Source: a virus
Length of the DNA stretch: 30,521 bases
Reading direction: 5' to 3' (one strand)
IMG/VR virus record: IMGVR_UViG_3300046012_000056
Coordinates: 1-30,521 of that record
Below the pieces are notes generated by a model that was given only the letters and a program-made list of their open reading frames with translations, was not told where the DNA came from and searched no databases. Numbering within the stretch: position 1 is the stretch's first letter; the number at the start of each line of letters is the position of its first letter. Positions 7,597 through 17,326 of this stretch are shown piece by piece. A program made the translations under genes and the position numbers.

Positions 7597-7934
7597 GCCC
7601 GCCCAGGAAGCGAGGCGACATGCAAGCCGTACCCGAGCCCGATCCGGTCGAAGCCGTCGCGGGCGGCATCGACAGCCTGACCGCTGCGGAGACAGCGATG
7701 GCCGAACGACAGGCGGCGCAGAGCATCACGACGCTCGGCAACGAGCGGTTTCCGCAGGCGAACCTGCTCGGCGCCCTGGGCTACGTGCTGCACCGACGGA
7801 AGGAACCGCGCGCGAAATTCGACGAGTACATGAGCAGCCGCACGCTGACGCAGATCACGCGCGAGCTCGGGCTGTCGACAGCCGACGACGACGACGAAGC
7901 GGGAAAAGACGCGCCGTCGACATCGCCGAGCTGA
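7593..7934 (+). CDS. Tail assembly chaperone, short form (gpG-like)
   Basis: 113 aa in the zero frame. It lies directly before the tape measure gene, and a slippery GGGAAAA sits near its 3' end. The body is helical (TMSLTAAETA-like stretch, then NLLGALGYVLHRRKEPRAKFDEYM and LTQITRELGL). Such chaperones coat the tape measure during tail assembly and are not part of the virion. After the slippery site the zero frame adds only nine codons (from GAC at 7908) before the TGA at 7932-7934. Confidence 0.85.
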   Translation: MSPPRKRGDMQAVPEPDPVEAVAGGIDSLTAAETAMAERQAAQSITTLGNERFPQANLLGALGYVLHRRKEPRAKFDEYMSSRTLTQITRELGLSTADDDDEAGKDAPSTSPS

Positions 7935-8059
7935 GCGCCGAACGGGCGCGACGCAAAGCGTCGTTCTGTCTCGCGACAGGCATCGCGCCCAGTGAGTACG
8001 AGCGGCTGACGGGCTGGGAGATCGAAGCGTTTGTCGACCTGATAAACGAAAGGAGCTGA
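7593..8059 (+). CDS. Tail assembly chaperone, frameshifted long form (gpGT-like)
   Basis: Read through the slippery heptamer G-GGA-AAA (7901-7907): a -1 shift continues in the frame RRAVDIAELSAERARRKASF and ends at 8059, giving about 155 aa. The extension contains CLATGIAPSEYERLTGWEIEAFVDL, a motif strongly conserved in the second half of actinophage chaperone fusions (ATG-x-P-S-E-Y-x-x-L-T-x-x-E). It has no start or ribosome site of its own, so it is made only by the shift. The inverted pair GCGCC (7911-7915)/GGCGC downstream may form a stimulatory stem. Confidence 0.87.
7901..7907 (+). promoter_or_regulatory. Programmed -1 frameshift site GGGAAAA
   Basis: Canonical X-XXY-YYZ slippery heptamer in phase with the zero frame (gcG GGA AAA). 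The zero frame stops at 7934, while the -1 frame stays open to 8059 and encodes conserved chaperone sequence. Confidence 0.9.
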
Positions 8060-8063
8060 CGAC

Positions 8064-11000
8064 GTGGCCGATGCCGAAGTGAAAGTCGCGATCGTCGGCG
8101 ACAACAGCTCACTACAGCGATCGCTCAGCGAGTCGCAGTCGACGCTCGCTTCGTTCGGCAGGATCGTCGGCAAGGTCGCGATCGCCGCAGGTGTCGCAGC
8201 GGCGGGCGGGCTCGCGCTCATCACGAAGGCGTCAGTCGAAGCGGCGTCGGCGGCGCAGCAGTCGCTCGGCGGCACGCAAGCCGTCTTCGGCAAGTACGCC
8301 GATCAGGTCATCCGCGACGGCAGACGCGCGGCTGATGCGTTCGGGCTGAGCGGCAATCAGTACCGCGAATCGGCGAACATCATCGGCGCGCTGCTGCTCA
8401 ATCAGGGCGAGCAGCAAGACAAGCTCGCCGACTCGACAAAGAACCTGATTGGGCAGGCTGCCGATCTGGCGGCGACCTACGGCGGCACGACGAAGGATGC
8501 TGTCGACGCGCTCGCATCCGCGTTCAAAGGTGAGTTCGACCCGCTACAGAACTTCGGGATCACGCTGCTGCAAAGCAAGGTGAATCTCGAAGCGATGCGG
8601 CTCGCGGGCGTCAAGACGACAGCCGACTTCGGCAAGCTGAGCAGCGCCACGCAGACCGCGTACAAACGGCAAGCGACGATGTCGCTGATTACGCAGCAGA
8701 GCGGCATCGCTCAGGGTCAGTTTCAGAAGCAGCTAGGCACCGTCGCCGAGCAGTCGCAGGTGCTCGGCGCTCAATGGGAGAACCTGAAAACGAAGATCGG
8801 CAAGGCGCTGCTGCCTGTCGTCAGCGTGCTGCTCACGCGGCTGAACAATGATCTGATGCCGACGCTGCGGCAGTTGGCGAAGACGTACCTGCCCGCCGTG
8901 CAGTCGGCGCTGATCGATCTCGTGCAGAGCGACCCGTCGGAATGGCTGGGCGACGCGGGCGACAAGGCGCGCGGGTTCAGCGCCGCGCTCGGCGAAGTCG
9001 ACTGGGGCGAGCTGGGCCGCTCGGCGAGCGAGCTGATCGACACGCTGAAACAGCTCGGGCCCGCGCTGGCCGACGTGTCGATTCAGGAAGTGAACGACGG
9101 CATTCGCGTCTTCGGCACCGTCGTCGGCTTCGCGGCTGACCATCTGGACACGCTCGAAAAGCTGCTGCCGTTCATCGTCGGCGGGTTCCTCGCGCTGAAA
9201 GCCGCCCAGGTGCTCAACAGCATCGCGGGCCGCGACAGCATCGTCGGGCTCGTCGCTCAATGGGTCGCGACGCGTCGGCTTGTCGCTGCGCAGCGCGAGC
9301 TCGTCGCGATCACGCGCGAAGTCGCCGTCGCCCAGGGCGTGCAGCTCGGCAGTACCGAAGCGCTGGCGGCTGGCTCGACGACGCTCACGGGCTCGCTGTC
9401 CAAGCTCGGGCCCGCCGCGCGCACGGCGGCAGGCATCGGCGGGCTCGCGCTGCTGACCGTCGGCGCGACGTCATCGAACGACTCGCTCGCCGAGCTGTCG
9501 ACGATGGCGGGCGCCGTCGCGACCGGGTTCGCTGTCGCTGGGCCCTGGGGCGCTGCGATCGGCGCAGGCATCGCGTCGGCGCAGGCATTCGCTGCCGCGA
9601 ACGACGAGCTCAGCGACTCGCTCGCCGCCATCGACACGGCGAAGGCGAGCGGCGATCTCGACACCTACGCCGCTTCGATCGACAACGCGCAGCAGTCGCT
9701 CGACAAGTACCGCGCGAAGCAAGACGAGTCGCACCCGATCGCCGACTCGCTGCCGTTCGGGCTCGGCGCGCTCACGCAGATGGACAAGTACCGCTCGACG
9801 CTCGACGAGATCACGGGCGCGAACGATCGGGCGCAGGATGCGATCAGCGAGTCGAAGCGTGAGCTCGAAGGCTTCCGCGACGGCACGCTGCGCACGTTCA
9901 ACCCTGTGCGCGACTTCGCCGACGGCATCGGGCTCATCGTGCAGAACGCGCTCGACGAAGCCGACGCGCTCACGAAGGCGACCGACGCGATGCGCGACAA
10001 GCGTCGCGAAGCCTCACGCGGGCTCGACGCCGAGCTCGACTATCAGCAGGCGATCGACGACGCGGACGCGGCGCTGAAAGAGAACGGGCGCACCGTCAAC
10101 AAGTCGACCGAAGCGGGCCGCGCGAACCTGCGCAGCCTCACGTCGCTGGCCGACGCTTGGAACAACCAAAGCAACGCGACGAAGAACGCGCGCGGCAGCC
10201 TGTCGGCGGCGCGTAAGGGTTTCGTCGACACCGCGCAGTCAATGGGGCTCAGCGAGCAGGCAGCGAAGCGGCTCGCCGATCGGCTGTTCGAGATTCCCCC
10301 GAAGCGGCAGACGCAGATTCAGCTCGACGGCGTCGACAGTGCGACGACGAAGGCGAAGACGCTGCGCGACATCATGGCGCAGCTCAAAACGAAAGACATT
10401 TACGTCACGCTGCATTACCAGACGATCGGCAACAAGCCGAAGGCGCCGACGCCGGGCGGCACACCGCGACTCGCTTCGCCTACCGAGCAGAAGCGCGAGA
10501 CGGACAAGATGCGGCAGTACGGCGAGCGCCTGGGCGACGCGTTCGGGAAGGGTGCAGCCGACGGTGCCGACAAGCACAAGCCGTCGCTTGTCGACAAGCT
10601 GTTCGGCGACGTCAGCTCGCTCGACAAGATCAAAGCTGGGCTCGACAGCATCGCGCAGATCGTCGAGAAGACGGTCAGCCGTCGCGTCAAAGACGACAAG
10701 GCAGCGGCGCGTCGCAGCAAGGCGATTCTCGACGATCTGAGCAAGCGCGAGAAGGCGCTGCGGAAGGTCGGCGCCGCCCAGGACAAGCTGAGCTCGACGC
10801 TCGCTCAGGCGAAGCAAGACCTGCAAGACGCGAAGGAAGCCGCCGTCTCATACGCGACGGCCCTGCGCGACGCCTTCGTGAGCTTCGGCGACATCAGCCA
10901 GCTCGGCAAGACGAGCAGCGGCGGCACCTCGCTCGCGCTGCTGCTCAAACAGCTTCGGCAGCGAGCCAAGGATGCCGCCGAATTCGACCGGCTGATTCAG

Positions 11001-11483
11001 CAGCTCGCCGCAATGAATCTCAGCCAAACGCAGATCGAGCAACTGACCGCGCAGGGCCCAGAGGGCGCGCTCGCGACGGCACGCGCGATCGCCCAGGGCG
11101 GGCAGGCAGCCGTCGACGAGATCAACAAGCTGTCCTTGCAGATCGAAGGCAGCGGCAGCTCGCTCGGCGCGGCGCTGGCGGCTCGCTATAAGCAAGCGGG
11201 CATCGACAGCGCGAAGGCGTACGTCGACGAGCTCACGCGGCAGCAGAACGCGCTGAACAAGACGGCTCGGCAGATGGCGCACGCCCTAGTCGCAGCGATG
11301 CAAGCCGATCTCGCCGCCCAGCCGAAACAGAGCAAGACGCCCGACGGCGACAAGGGCGAGAACAGCAGGCAGAGCGTCACGGTCAGGCTCACGTCGCAGC
11401 AGGTGTCGCAGATCGAGCGCGGTCGCGAGATACAGGTCGATCTCGACGCCTACCGCGCCGCAGGCGGCAGGGCTCGCACATGA
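8064..11483 (+). CDS. Tape measure protein
   Basis: 1139 aa, GTG start with a good ribosome site (AAGGAG, 8049-8054). It sets tail length and is threaded inside the tube. The N-terminal 170 residues (IVGKVAIAAGVAAAGGLALI, then helices with FGKYADQVIRDGRRAADAFGLSG and ASAFKGEFDPLQNFGI) match the usual tape measure N-domain. Residues about 450-512 are strongly hydrophobic (AAGIGGLALLTVGA and AVATGFAVAGPWGAAIGAGIASA), possibly the part that inserts in the host membrane. The rest is long helices. By the usual relation of length to residues the tail would be roughly 150-200 nm. It overlaps the next gene by four bases. Confidence 0.95.
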   Translation: MADAEVKVAIVGDNSSLQRSLSESQSTLASFGRIVGKVAIAAGVAAAGGLALITKASVEAASAAQQSLGGTQAVFGKYADQVIRDGRRAADAFGLSGNQYRESANIIGALLLNQGEQQDKLADSTKNLIGQAADLAATYGGTTKDAVDALASAFKGEFDPLQNFGITLLQSKVNLEAMRLAGVKTTADFGKLSSATQTAYKRQATMSLITQQSGIAQGQFQKQLGTVAEQSQVLGAQWENLKTKIGKALLPVVSVLLTRLNNDLMPTLRQLAKTYLPAVQSALIDLVQSDPSEWLGDAGDKARGFSAALGEVDWGELGRSASELIDTLKQLGPALADVSIQEVNDGIRVFGTVVGFAADHLDTLEKLLPFIVGGFLALKAAQVLNSIAGRDSIVGLVAQWVATRRLVAAQRELVAITREVAVAQGVQLGSTEALAAGSTTLTGSLSKLGPAARTAAGIGGLALLTVGATSSNDSLAELSTMAGAVATGFAVAGPWGAAIGAGIASAQAFAAANDELSDSLAAIDTAKASGDLDTYAASIDNAQQSLDKYRAKQDESHPIADSLPFGLGALTQMDKYRSTLDEITGANDRAQDAISESKRELEGFRDGTLRTFNPVRDFADGIGLIVQNALDEADALTKATDAMRDKRREASRGLDAELDYQQAIDDADAALKENGRTVNKSTEAGRANLRSLTSLADAWNNQSNATKNARGSLSAARKGFVDTAQSMGLSEQAAKRLADRLFEIPPKRQTQIQLDGVDSATTKAKTLRDIMAQLKTKDIYVTLHYQTIGNKPKAPTPGGTPRLASPTEQKRETDKMRQYGERLGDAFGKGAADGADKHKPSLVDKLFGDVSSLDKIKAGLDSIAQIVEKTVSRRVKDDKAAARRSKAILDDLSKREKALRKVGAAQDKLSSTLAQAKQDLQDAKEAAVSYATALRDAFVSFGDISQLGKTSSGGTSLALLLKQLRQRAKDAAEFDRLIQQLAAMNLSQTQIEQLTAQGPEGALATARAIAQGGQAAVDEINKLSLQIEGSGSSLGAALAARYKQAGIDSAKAYVDELTRQQNALNKTARQMAHALVAAMQADLAAQPKQSKTPDGDKGENSRQSVTVRLTSQQVSQIERGREIQVDLDAYRAAGGRART

Positions 11484-14400
11484 GCTCGACTGTGAAGCCG
11501 CTCGGGCGTGCGCTGCGCCTAGAGGTACAGGGCGACCCGCTGCCGGGCGCGCTGGTCAATCTCGTGCCGAACCCGAGCGGTCAGCTCGGCGGCTGGGGAT
11601 GGCTGACGCCCGTCGTCGGCTCAGTGCTCGACGGGTACTTCTTTCAGCCGCCCGAGCCGACTGACCCGCCGCAGCCTGACACCTGGCTGCTGCAATTCAC
11701 GTCGGGCCCGAGCGGGGCTCAATGGTTCACGACTGAGTCAATGCCGATCATCGGCGGGCGCTACGTCGCCGCTTCCTGGGCGATCCCGCTCGCGGGCGCC
11801 TTCGTGCGGGCGCGGTTCGAATTTCTCGACGCGTCACAGGCGCCGCTCGGCTCGTCGCCGCAGTCGCCGTACGTCGGCGGGCCGGGCGTCGTCGGGCGCT
11901 TCGCGCATGGCCCGTTTCAACTGCCTGCGGCGGCTGCGTACGTGCGGCTGCGCTTCGACGTCTACGCCAACGCGGCGGGCACCGCGCCCGCAGCGGGCTC
12001 GCACGTCTACCTGACCGACGTCAGCGTCGCGCAGGCGCCGACGAGCGCCGAGCTCGGCACGAACATCACGAACCTGCTCGCCAATCCGAGCTTTGAGGGC
12101 GACCTGAGCAGTTGGGTATCGACGGGCACGACGAGCGCCGTGCGCGACACGGCGCAGCACGCGCAGGGTGCCGCGTCGGTGCGGATCGCCGACACGAACA
12201 CATCGCGTCGAATCAATCAGATCGCGAACCCGAGCGCCGAAGCCGACCTGTCGACCATCGTGTCGAGCGGCAGCTATCTCGTGCTCGCGCGACAGGCAGG
12301 CATCGGCACGAGCGGCGGCGTCGCGGTGCGTGCGAATGGCCCGACGGGCACGAGCTTCCGTCAGCGCTGGGGCGCGATCCTGTGGCAGCAGAACATCCCC
12401 GTGAACCCGAGCACCGACATCGTGCGCGTGCGGGCCGACGTGCGCGTCGACGCGGGCTGGCCGACAGGCTCTCACGTCGGCATCGGGCTGCGATGGTTCA
12501 ACAGCGGCGGCGCCGAGATCAATGAAGGCGTTTACACCGAGCTCGCGCGGGTGAACAACCCTGTCGCGACGGCTTGGTACGCGCTCGACGTGCAGACCTT
12601 CGTCACGCAGCCCGGCGCTGCCTACTGCCGCCCGTTCGTCTACGTCTACAAAGGTGGGCAGGGCGCGCTGATCCAAGACACCGACAACGTCTGGGTCGAT
12701 TCGATGATGGTCGAGCTCGGCGGGTCGGGTAAGCCAGCGGGCGGCGCCTACTTCGACGGCAGCACGGCGAACAGCGCGCTCGTCACGCACGGATGGTTCG
12801 GCACGCCGAACAGCAGCCCGAGCGCCGAAGACACCCGCGTCGCGCCCGCTGGGAATCCCGGCATCGCGAGCGCGACGGCGTCGACGTACGGCGGGCAGTA
12901 TCACACCCTGTCGGCGTACGTGCTGGGCGCAGCGGGCGCGCAGGCGGCGCCCGTTTGGTTCGGGCTCGACTGGTACGCGGGCGGCGTGCTGCTGCGTCAC
13001 GATCAGGCGCAGGTCGGCACGAGCTCGGGCGTCTGGCAGCGGCTCAATGCGACCGTGACCGCACCCGTCGAAGCCGACGGCGTCGTCGTCGCGGTTTGGT
13101 TCGGGTTCACCGACCCGCTGTCGACGTACTACGTCGACGGCGTGATGCTAGAGCTCGGCGACGTCGTGCACGACTTCGTCGAAGGCAGCGTGACGACCGT
13201 CGGGCTGCCGTTCATCCCGCCGCTGCCGTATGTGAACGTGCTCGGCACCACGCACGACATAACCGTGACCCGCGAAGGGCTGAACGTCGGCACCCTCACG
13301 GCGCACATCGTCGACAGCGCGCTCGATCCGACGCAGAGCTCGATCATCCGACCTGGGCGTGCGGTGCGGCTCAGCGCGTACGACGGCGCGAGCTGGCGCG
13401 AGCTGTTCACGGGCGCCGCGACGCACGCGTCGGTCGACTACGTGCTGCGCCGACGCGACAGCAGCAAGCGGGCCGACATCGAGCTGACCGCTGTCGACAA
13501 CGTGCAGCGGCTCGGCAATCAGCAGCGGGCCGAAGGCGTCGGCACGATCGCCGAGCTGCCGTACGTCCTAGAGGGCTGCGGCGTGCCCTGGAACGTGAAC
13601 GGCTCGGGCGCCCAGGTGCCGAGCGCGACCATCGCGTCGAGCGACGAAGGCAGAAGCGCGCTCGATCAGGTGTCGACGACCCGTGACACGCAGCTCGGGC
13701 TCGCCTGGGTGAACCGGCTCGGCGTGCTGTACGCCGTCGACAACGCGCACCGCTCGACGACGCCCGTCGGCACCATCGACGAAGACACGTACTCAGACGT
13801 CGGGCTGACCTTCGACACGGCAAGCCTTATGAACGAAATCGTCGTCAGCAATACGACGTACGACGCCGACGTCGAAGCGAACGACGTCGAGACGTATGGG
13901 CCCTTCCGCGACACCGACAGCATCGCCGAATGGGGCGTCGCGCACGTCGACTTCGTGACGCAGGGACTCGCCCAGGACGAAGCGACGATCGCCGCGTTCG
14001 CGCAGCAGGTGCTCGACGCGAATTCGACGCCCGCGATTCAGCTCGACACGGTCAGCCTGCACGTCGACGTCGCCGACGACTGGTCGGCTGTCGAATCATG
14101 GTTCGCCTGGGTCGAGCTGTACGACGTCATCGCCGTGACCTGCGCCCGAGCCGACATGAGCGACACGCCTGCGCGCATCGTGCGGATCACGCACACGATC
14201 AGCGGGCCCGACAGCAAATGGCAGATCGAGCTCGGCTGCCTGACCGACGCGACGGGCGCGGCGTCGCGTGGCAGCGACGGCGACAGCGACGGGCGAAGCA
14301 TCGGAACGATGCGCGTCGCGATCCCGACGACGAGCGGCACGTCGAGCGTCATCACGGGCGGCGGTGGCGGCGGCGGCGGCGGCGCACCGTCGGGCCCGGC

Positions 14401-17023
14401 AGGCGGCGACCTGAGCGGCAGCTATCCGAACCCTGCGATCGGCGTCGGCGCTGTCACGTCGGCGAAGATTGCCGACGGCACGATTCAGGCGCTCGACATC
14501 GCGCCGGGCGTGATCCCGGCGCCGCCGACGACGCTCCCGCCGTCGGGCCCTGCTGGCGGCGACCTGACAGGCACCTACCCGAACCCGACGCTCGCGGCTG
14601 GCGCCGTCGGGCCGACCGATCTCGCCGACGGCGCCGTCGTGCTGAGTCAGGCGAAGGTCACGGGCGTGCTGCCGATCAGCAAGGGCGGCACCGCAGGCAC
14701 CGACGTCGTGCAGGCGCGAGTCAACCTGGGCGTTCCGCCGTCGACGCGGCTGCTCACTGCTGGCGCTGGGCTCGTCGGCGGCGGCGACCTGAGCGCCGAT
14801 CGCAGCTTCGACGTCAACCCTGACGGCGTCACGGTCGAAGTCGTCGGCGATCAGGTGCGCGTCAAAGACGGCGGCATCACGTCGGCGAAGATTGCCGACG
14901 GCACCATCGTTGCCGCCGATCTCGCGCCCGGCACGATCCCGGGTGCGCTGCCGCCGAGCGGGCCCGCTGGCGGCGACCTCACGGGCAGCTATCCGAACCC
15001 GACGATCGGCGCGGGCAAGGTCACGAGCTCGCACGTCGCTGACGGCACGCTCGTCGACGCAGACGTCGCAGCCGCGAACAAGGACGGCACCGCTGCGACA
15101 CCGTCGCTGCGCACGCTGGGCACGGGCGCACAGCAGGCAGCAGCGGGCACGGACGCGCGGCTCAGCAACGCGCGCACGCCGACAGCTCACGCGACGACGC
15201 ATCAGCCGGGCGGCACGGACCCAATGACCGTCGACGCCGTGCCCGCGACGGGCTCGCTGCGCACGCTCGGTACCGGCGCACAGCAGGCAGCAGCGGGCAA
15301 CGACGCGCGGTTCGCCGACGGACGTGCACCGACCGGGCCCGCAGGCGGCGGGCTGGCGGGCACCTACCCGAACCCGACGATCGCTGCGAACGCTGTCGGC
15401 GCGGCACAGATCACCGACGGCACCGTCGGCACTGCCGAGCTCGCCGACCTGGGCGTGACGACGCCGAAGCTCGCCGACGCCGCCGTGACGGGCGTCAAGC
15501 TCGCCGCGAACAGCGTCGACAGCTCGAAGGTCGTCGACGGCAGCATCGCGAAGGCTGATCTCGCCGCAGCCGTGCAGGCGCAGCTCGACGCCGCAGCCGT
15601 CGACGCGCTCGTCGTGCACAAGGCGGGCGCCGAGACGATCACGGGCACGAAGACGCTCGACAGTCCGCTCGTGCAGACCTATCAAGGCACGACGCCGCCG
15701 ACGCCGCCCGCTGGGCACGCGACGGGCCCGTACTTCGGCGCCGACGGGCTGCCCTACTTCGAGACGCCGTCGGGCGCCGTCGTGCCGCTGGCGATCGGCA
15801 GCCCGACGGGCGCGCTGCACCTAAACCCGTCGTTTGAGAACGTCGCGGGCTCGACGCCGACCGACTGGGATTTCGGGCTCGGAAACGGCACGTTCACGAC
15901 CGAGACGAGCGACGTGCTCTCAGGGTCGCGGGCGCTCACGATGACGGCGCCCGCGCCCAGCGGCTTTCAGTACGCGATCAGCACGACGTTCGCTGTCAGC
16001 GGCGGCGACGCCGTCACGCTCGGCGTCTGGGCGCGGGCCGTCGCGGGTGCATCGAACATGGATCTCACGCTGCTGACGGCGCCGAGCGGCGTGCCGGGAT
16101 TCTTCGATCCGAACACACGGCAGCAGGGTCAGAACTTCCCGCTCACGTCGGCCTACGCGCCCTATGAGCTGACGTTCACCGTGCCGCCTGGGCACACGGT
16201 CGCGCGGATCGCGCTACGGCTCAACCTGACCATCAGCGGCACACCTGTAACGGCTCGGTTCGACCTGACGACGACGCGTCGGGTCGCGACGACGCCGTCG
16301 ATCCTGCCGCCGAACAGCTGGCCGAAGGAAGCCGTCCGCGCCGTCGACACGGGCACGAGCCTGCCGACGAGCACCGCGCCGAGCACCGTCGACGGCATCG
16401 CGCTCGCCGTCGGCGACCGGGTGCTGAAAGCGATACCGGGCGGGCACGTCAATAACGGCGTATGGCTCGTCACGACCGTCGGCACGGGCGCTAACGGCGT
16501 CTGGTCGCGAGCACCCGACGCGGCGACAGCCGCGCAGCTCGCGGGCGCTCAGGTCGCGGTCGCAGCGGGCACCCTGTACGGCGGCACCCGCTGGGGCACG
16601 TCGATCAGGTCGACCGACGTCGTCGGCGCGACCGCGCAGCTGTGGCAGGTCATCGCCCAGGGCGGCGCGGTCAAGGGCATCGCGCTCAACTACTTTGGCC
16701 CGTGGCCGACGGCAGTACCGGGCCCGACGACCGGGCAGGCGATCACGACCCCAGCGGGCACCCTGTTCGCGATGTGCTCGGCGACCGCGTACCAATCCGG
16801 CAGCGGAAACACGATAGAGGTGCGCTGTTACCTCGACGGCGTCATGGTCGCGCAAATGGGACTGCTGGCGACAGTCTCGGCCAACGTGCGCCTAACCATG
16901 CCGTCGCAGTCGTTCGCGGCGCCTGTCACGGCGGGCACCCATTACCTGTCGTTTTTCGTCATCAACGCGTCAACCGACGCGCAGGATCGCGGCGCAGTCG
17001 TCGGGTTCGTCATCGCAGCCTGA
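11480..17023 (+). CDS. Giant tail-tip / fibre protein with carbohydrate-binding-like domains
   Basis: 1847 aa, the largest gene here. Segments: residues 1-190 beta-rich, opening LVNLVPNPSGQLGGWGW; 190-560 two or three jelly-roll-like units marked by N-x-x-x-NPSFE/NPSAE openings and V-x-L-x-D-x-V-x-L-E-x-G ends, as in phage carbohydrate-binding modules; 580-950 a hub-like tail-tip part (DITVTREGLNVGTLTAHIVDS onward); a nine-Gly linker near 958; 960-1330 fibre repeats with GPAGGDLTGTYPNPT, ADGTI..DIAPG and TLGTGAQQAAAG; another jelly-roll unit near 1447 (LNPSFENVAGSTPTDWDFG); then a C-terminal beta domain from about 1733. It may combine the roles of distal tail, hub, fibre and receptor binding. 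No separate distal tail gene lies between it and the tape measure. Confidence 0.88.
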   Translation: MSSTVKPLGRALRLEVQGDPLPGALVNLVPNPSGQLGGWGWLTPVVGSVLDGYFFQPPEPTDPPQPDTWLLQFTSGPSGAQWFTTESMPIIGGRYVAASWAIPLAGAFVRARFEFLDASQAPLGSSPQSPYVGGPGVVGRFAHGPFQLPAAAAYVRLRFDVYANAAGTAPAAGSHVYLTDVSVAQAPTSAELGTNITNLLANPSFEGDLSSWVSTGTTSAVRDTAQHAQGAASVRIADTNTSRRINQIANPSAEADLSTIVSSGSYLVLARQAGIGTSGGVAVRANGPTGTSFRQRWGAILWQQNIPVNPSTDIVRVRADVRVDAGWPTGSHVGIGLRWFNSGGAEINEGVYTELARVNNPVATAWYALDVQTFVTQPGAAYCRPFVYVYKGGQGALIQDTDNVWVDSMMVELGGSGKPAGGAYFDGSTANSALVTHGWFGTPNSSPSAEDTRVAPAGNPGIASATASTYGGQYHTLSAYVLGAAGAQAAPVWFGLDWYAGGVLLRHDQAQVGTSSGVWQRLNATVTAPVEADGVVVAVWFGFTDPLSTYYVDGVMLELGDVVHDFVEGSVTTVGLPFIPPLPYVNVLGTTHDITVTREGLNVGTLTAHIVDSALDPTQSSIIRPGRAVRLSAYDGASWRELFTGAATHASVDYVLRRRDSSKRADIELTAVDNVQRLGNQQRAEGVGTIAELPYVLEGCGVPWNVNGSGAQVPSATIASSDEGRSALDQVSTTRDTQLGLAWVNRLGVLYAVDNAHRSTTPVGTIDEDTYSDVGLTFDTASLMNEIVVSNTTYDADVEANDVETYGPFRDTDSIAEWGVAHVDFVTQGLAQDEATIAAFAQQVLDANSTPAIQLDTVSLHVDVADDWSAVESWFAWVELYDVIAVTCARADMSDTPARIVRITHTISGPDSKWQIELGCLTDATGAASRGSDGDSDGRSIGTMRVAIPTTSGTSSVITGGGGGGGGGAPSGPAGGDLSGSYPNPAIGVGAVTSAKIADGTIQALDIAPGVIPAPPTTLPPSGPAGGDLTGTYPNPTLAAGAVGPTDLADGAVVLSQAKVTGVLPISKGGTAGTDVVQARVNLGVPPSTRLLTAGAGLVGGGDLSADRSFDVNPDGVTVEVVGDQVRVKDGGITSAKIADGTIVAADLAPGTIPGALPPSGPAGGDLTGSYPNPTIGAGKVTSSHVADGTLVDADVAAANKDGTAATPSLRTLGTGAQQAAAGTDARLSNARTPTAHATTHQPGGTDPMTVDAVPATGSLRTLGTGAQQAAAGNDARFADGRAPTGPAGGGLAGTYPNPTIAANAVGAAQITDGTVGTAELADLGVTTPKLADAAVTGVKLAANSVDSSKVVDGSIAKADLAAAVQAQLDAAAVDALVVHKAGAETITGTKTLDSPLVQTYQGTTPPTPPAGHATGPYFGADGLPYFETPSGAVVPLAIGSPTGALHLNPSFENVAGSTPTDWDFGLGNGTFTTETSDVLSGSRALTMTAPAPSGFQYAISTTFAVSGGDAVTLGVWARAVAGASNMDLTLLTAPSGVPGFFDPNTRQQGQNFPLTSAYAPYELTFTVPPGHTVARIALRLNLTISGTPVTARFDLTTTRRVATTPSILPPNSWPKEAVRAVDTGTSLPTSTAPSTVDGIALAVGDRVLKAIPGGHVNNGVWLVTTVGTGANGVWSRAPDAATAAQLAGAQVAVAAGTLYGGTRWGTSIRSTDVVGATAQLWQVIAQGGAVKGIALNYFGPWPTAVPGPTTGQAITTPAGTLFAMCSATAYQSGSGNTIEVRCYLDGVMVAQMGLLATVSANVRLTMPSQSFAAPVTAGTHYLSFFVINASTDAQDRGAVVGFVIAA
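14388..15380 (+). repeat. Four fibre repeats encoding PAGGDLTGTYPNPT-like units
   Basis: Imperfect direct repeats of about 50 bases begin near 14388, 14540, 14951 and 15330. Each encodes (S/T)GPAGG(D/G)L(S/T/A)G(S/T)YPNP(A/T)(I/L). They alternate with shorter ADGT(I/L) units. Such repeats are common in phage fibres and recombine easily between related phages. Confidence 0.85.
15107..15310 (+). repeat. Pair of TLGTGAQQAAAG repeats in the fibre
   Basis: Two near-identical copies of about 54 bases (15107-15160 and 15257-15310) encode LRTLGTGAQQAAAG(T/N)DAR, 150 bases apart. Between them lies an H-A-x-T-H-Q-P-G-G-T-D-P type segment, a common phage fibre motif. Confidence 0.85.
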
Positions 17024-17038
17024 GGAGAGGGAACACGC

Positions 17039-17326
17039 ATGTATGCATCAATTGTCGAAATGGTCGCGTCGCAGTCGCTGCTCGCGCGGGTCGCAGCGAG
17101 CGCAGCCGACGAAGGCTACGTCGGCGACCCGATGGAATGGGCCCGACAGAACTTGTGGGCAGTCGTCTCGGCTGCCGACTGGGTCGCCGCCTGGGACAGC
17201 GCGCTCGCGACGGCATCGAACAACGCGAACCCGAACACGGGCGCACGTGACGACGTCATCACTGACGGGATGATCCTCGCGCGCGTACAGCCGATGGTCG
17301 CTCAGCCTGAGCAGGCCGAAGGATGA
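17039..17326 (+). CDS. Conserved small actinophage protein after the tail genes
   Basis: 95 aa with a good ribosome site (GAGGAGAGGGAAC before the ATG). The pattern MYASIVEMVASQSLLARVAASAADEG, then DPMEWARQNLW, a W-x-x-AW-x-x-A segment and DDVITDGMILARVQPM, is recurrent in actinophages just after the tail genes, as I recall. The function is not known to me. Its position suggests a minor tail or early lysis-cassette protein. It overlaps the next gene by four bases. Confidence 0.8.
   Translation: MYASIVEMVASQSLLARVAASAADEGYVGDPMEWARQNLWAVVSAADWVAAWDSALATASNNANPNTGARDDVITDGMILARVQPMVAQPEQAEG

Noticed and set aside
14388-15380. Regular repeats as a CRISPR-like array
   Set aside because: Repeats are imperfect, in frame, unevenly spaced and encode a known fibre motif; there are no uniform spacers.
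14096-15820. Minus-strand 574-codon open frame over the fibre gene
   Set aside because: Mirrors the fibre repeats on the other strand; low-complexity Arg/Ala product and wrong orientation for the operon.
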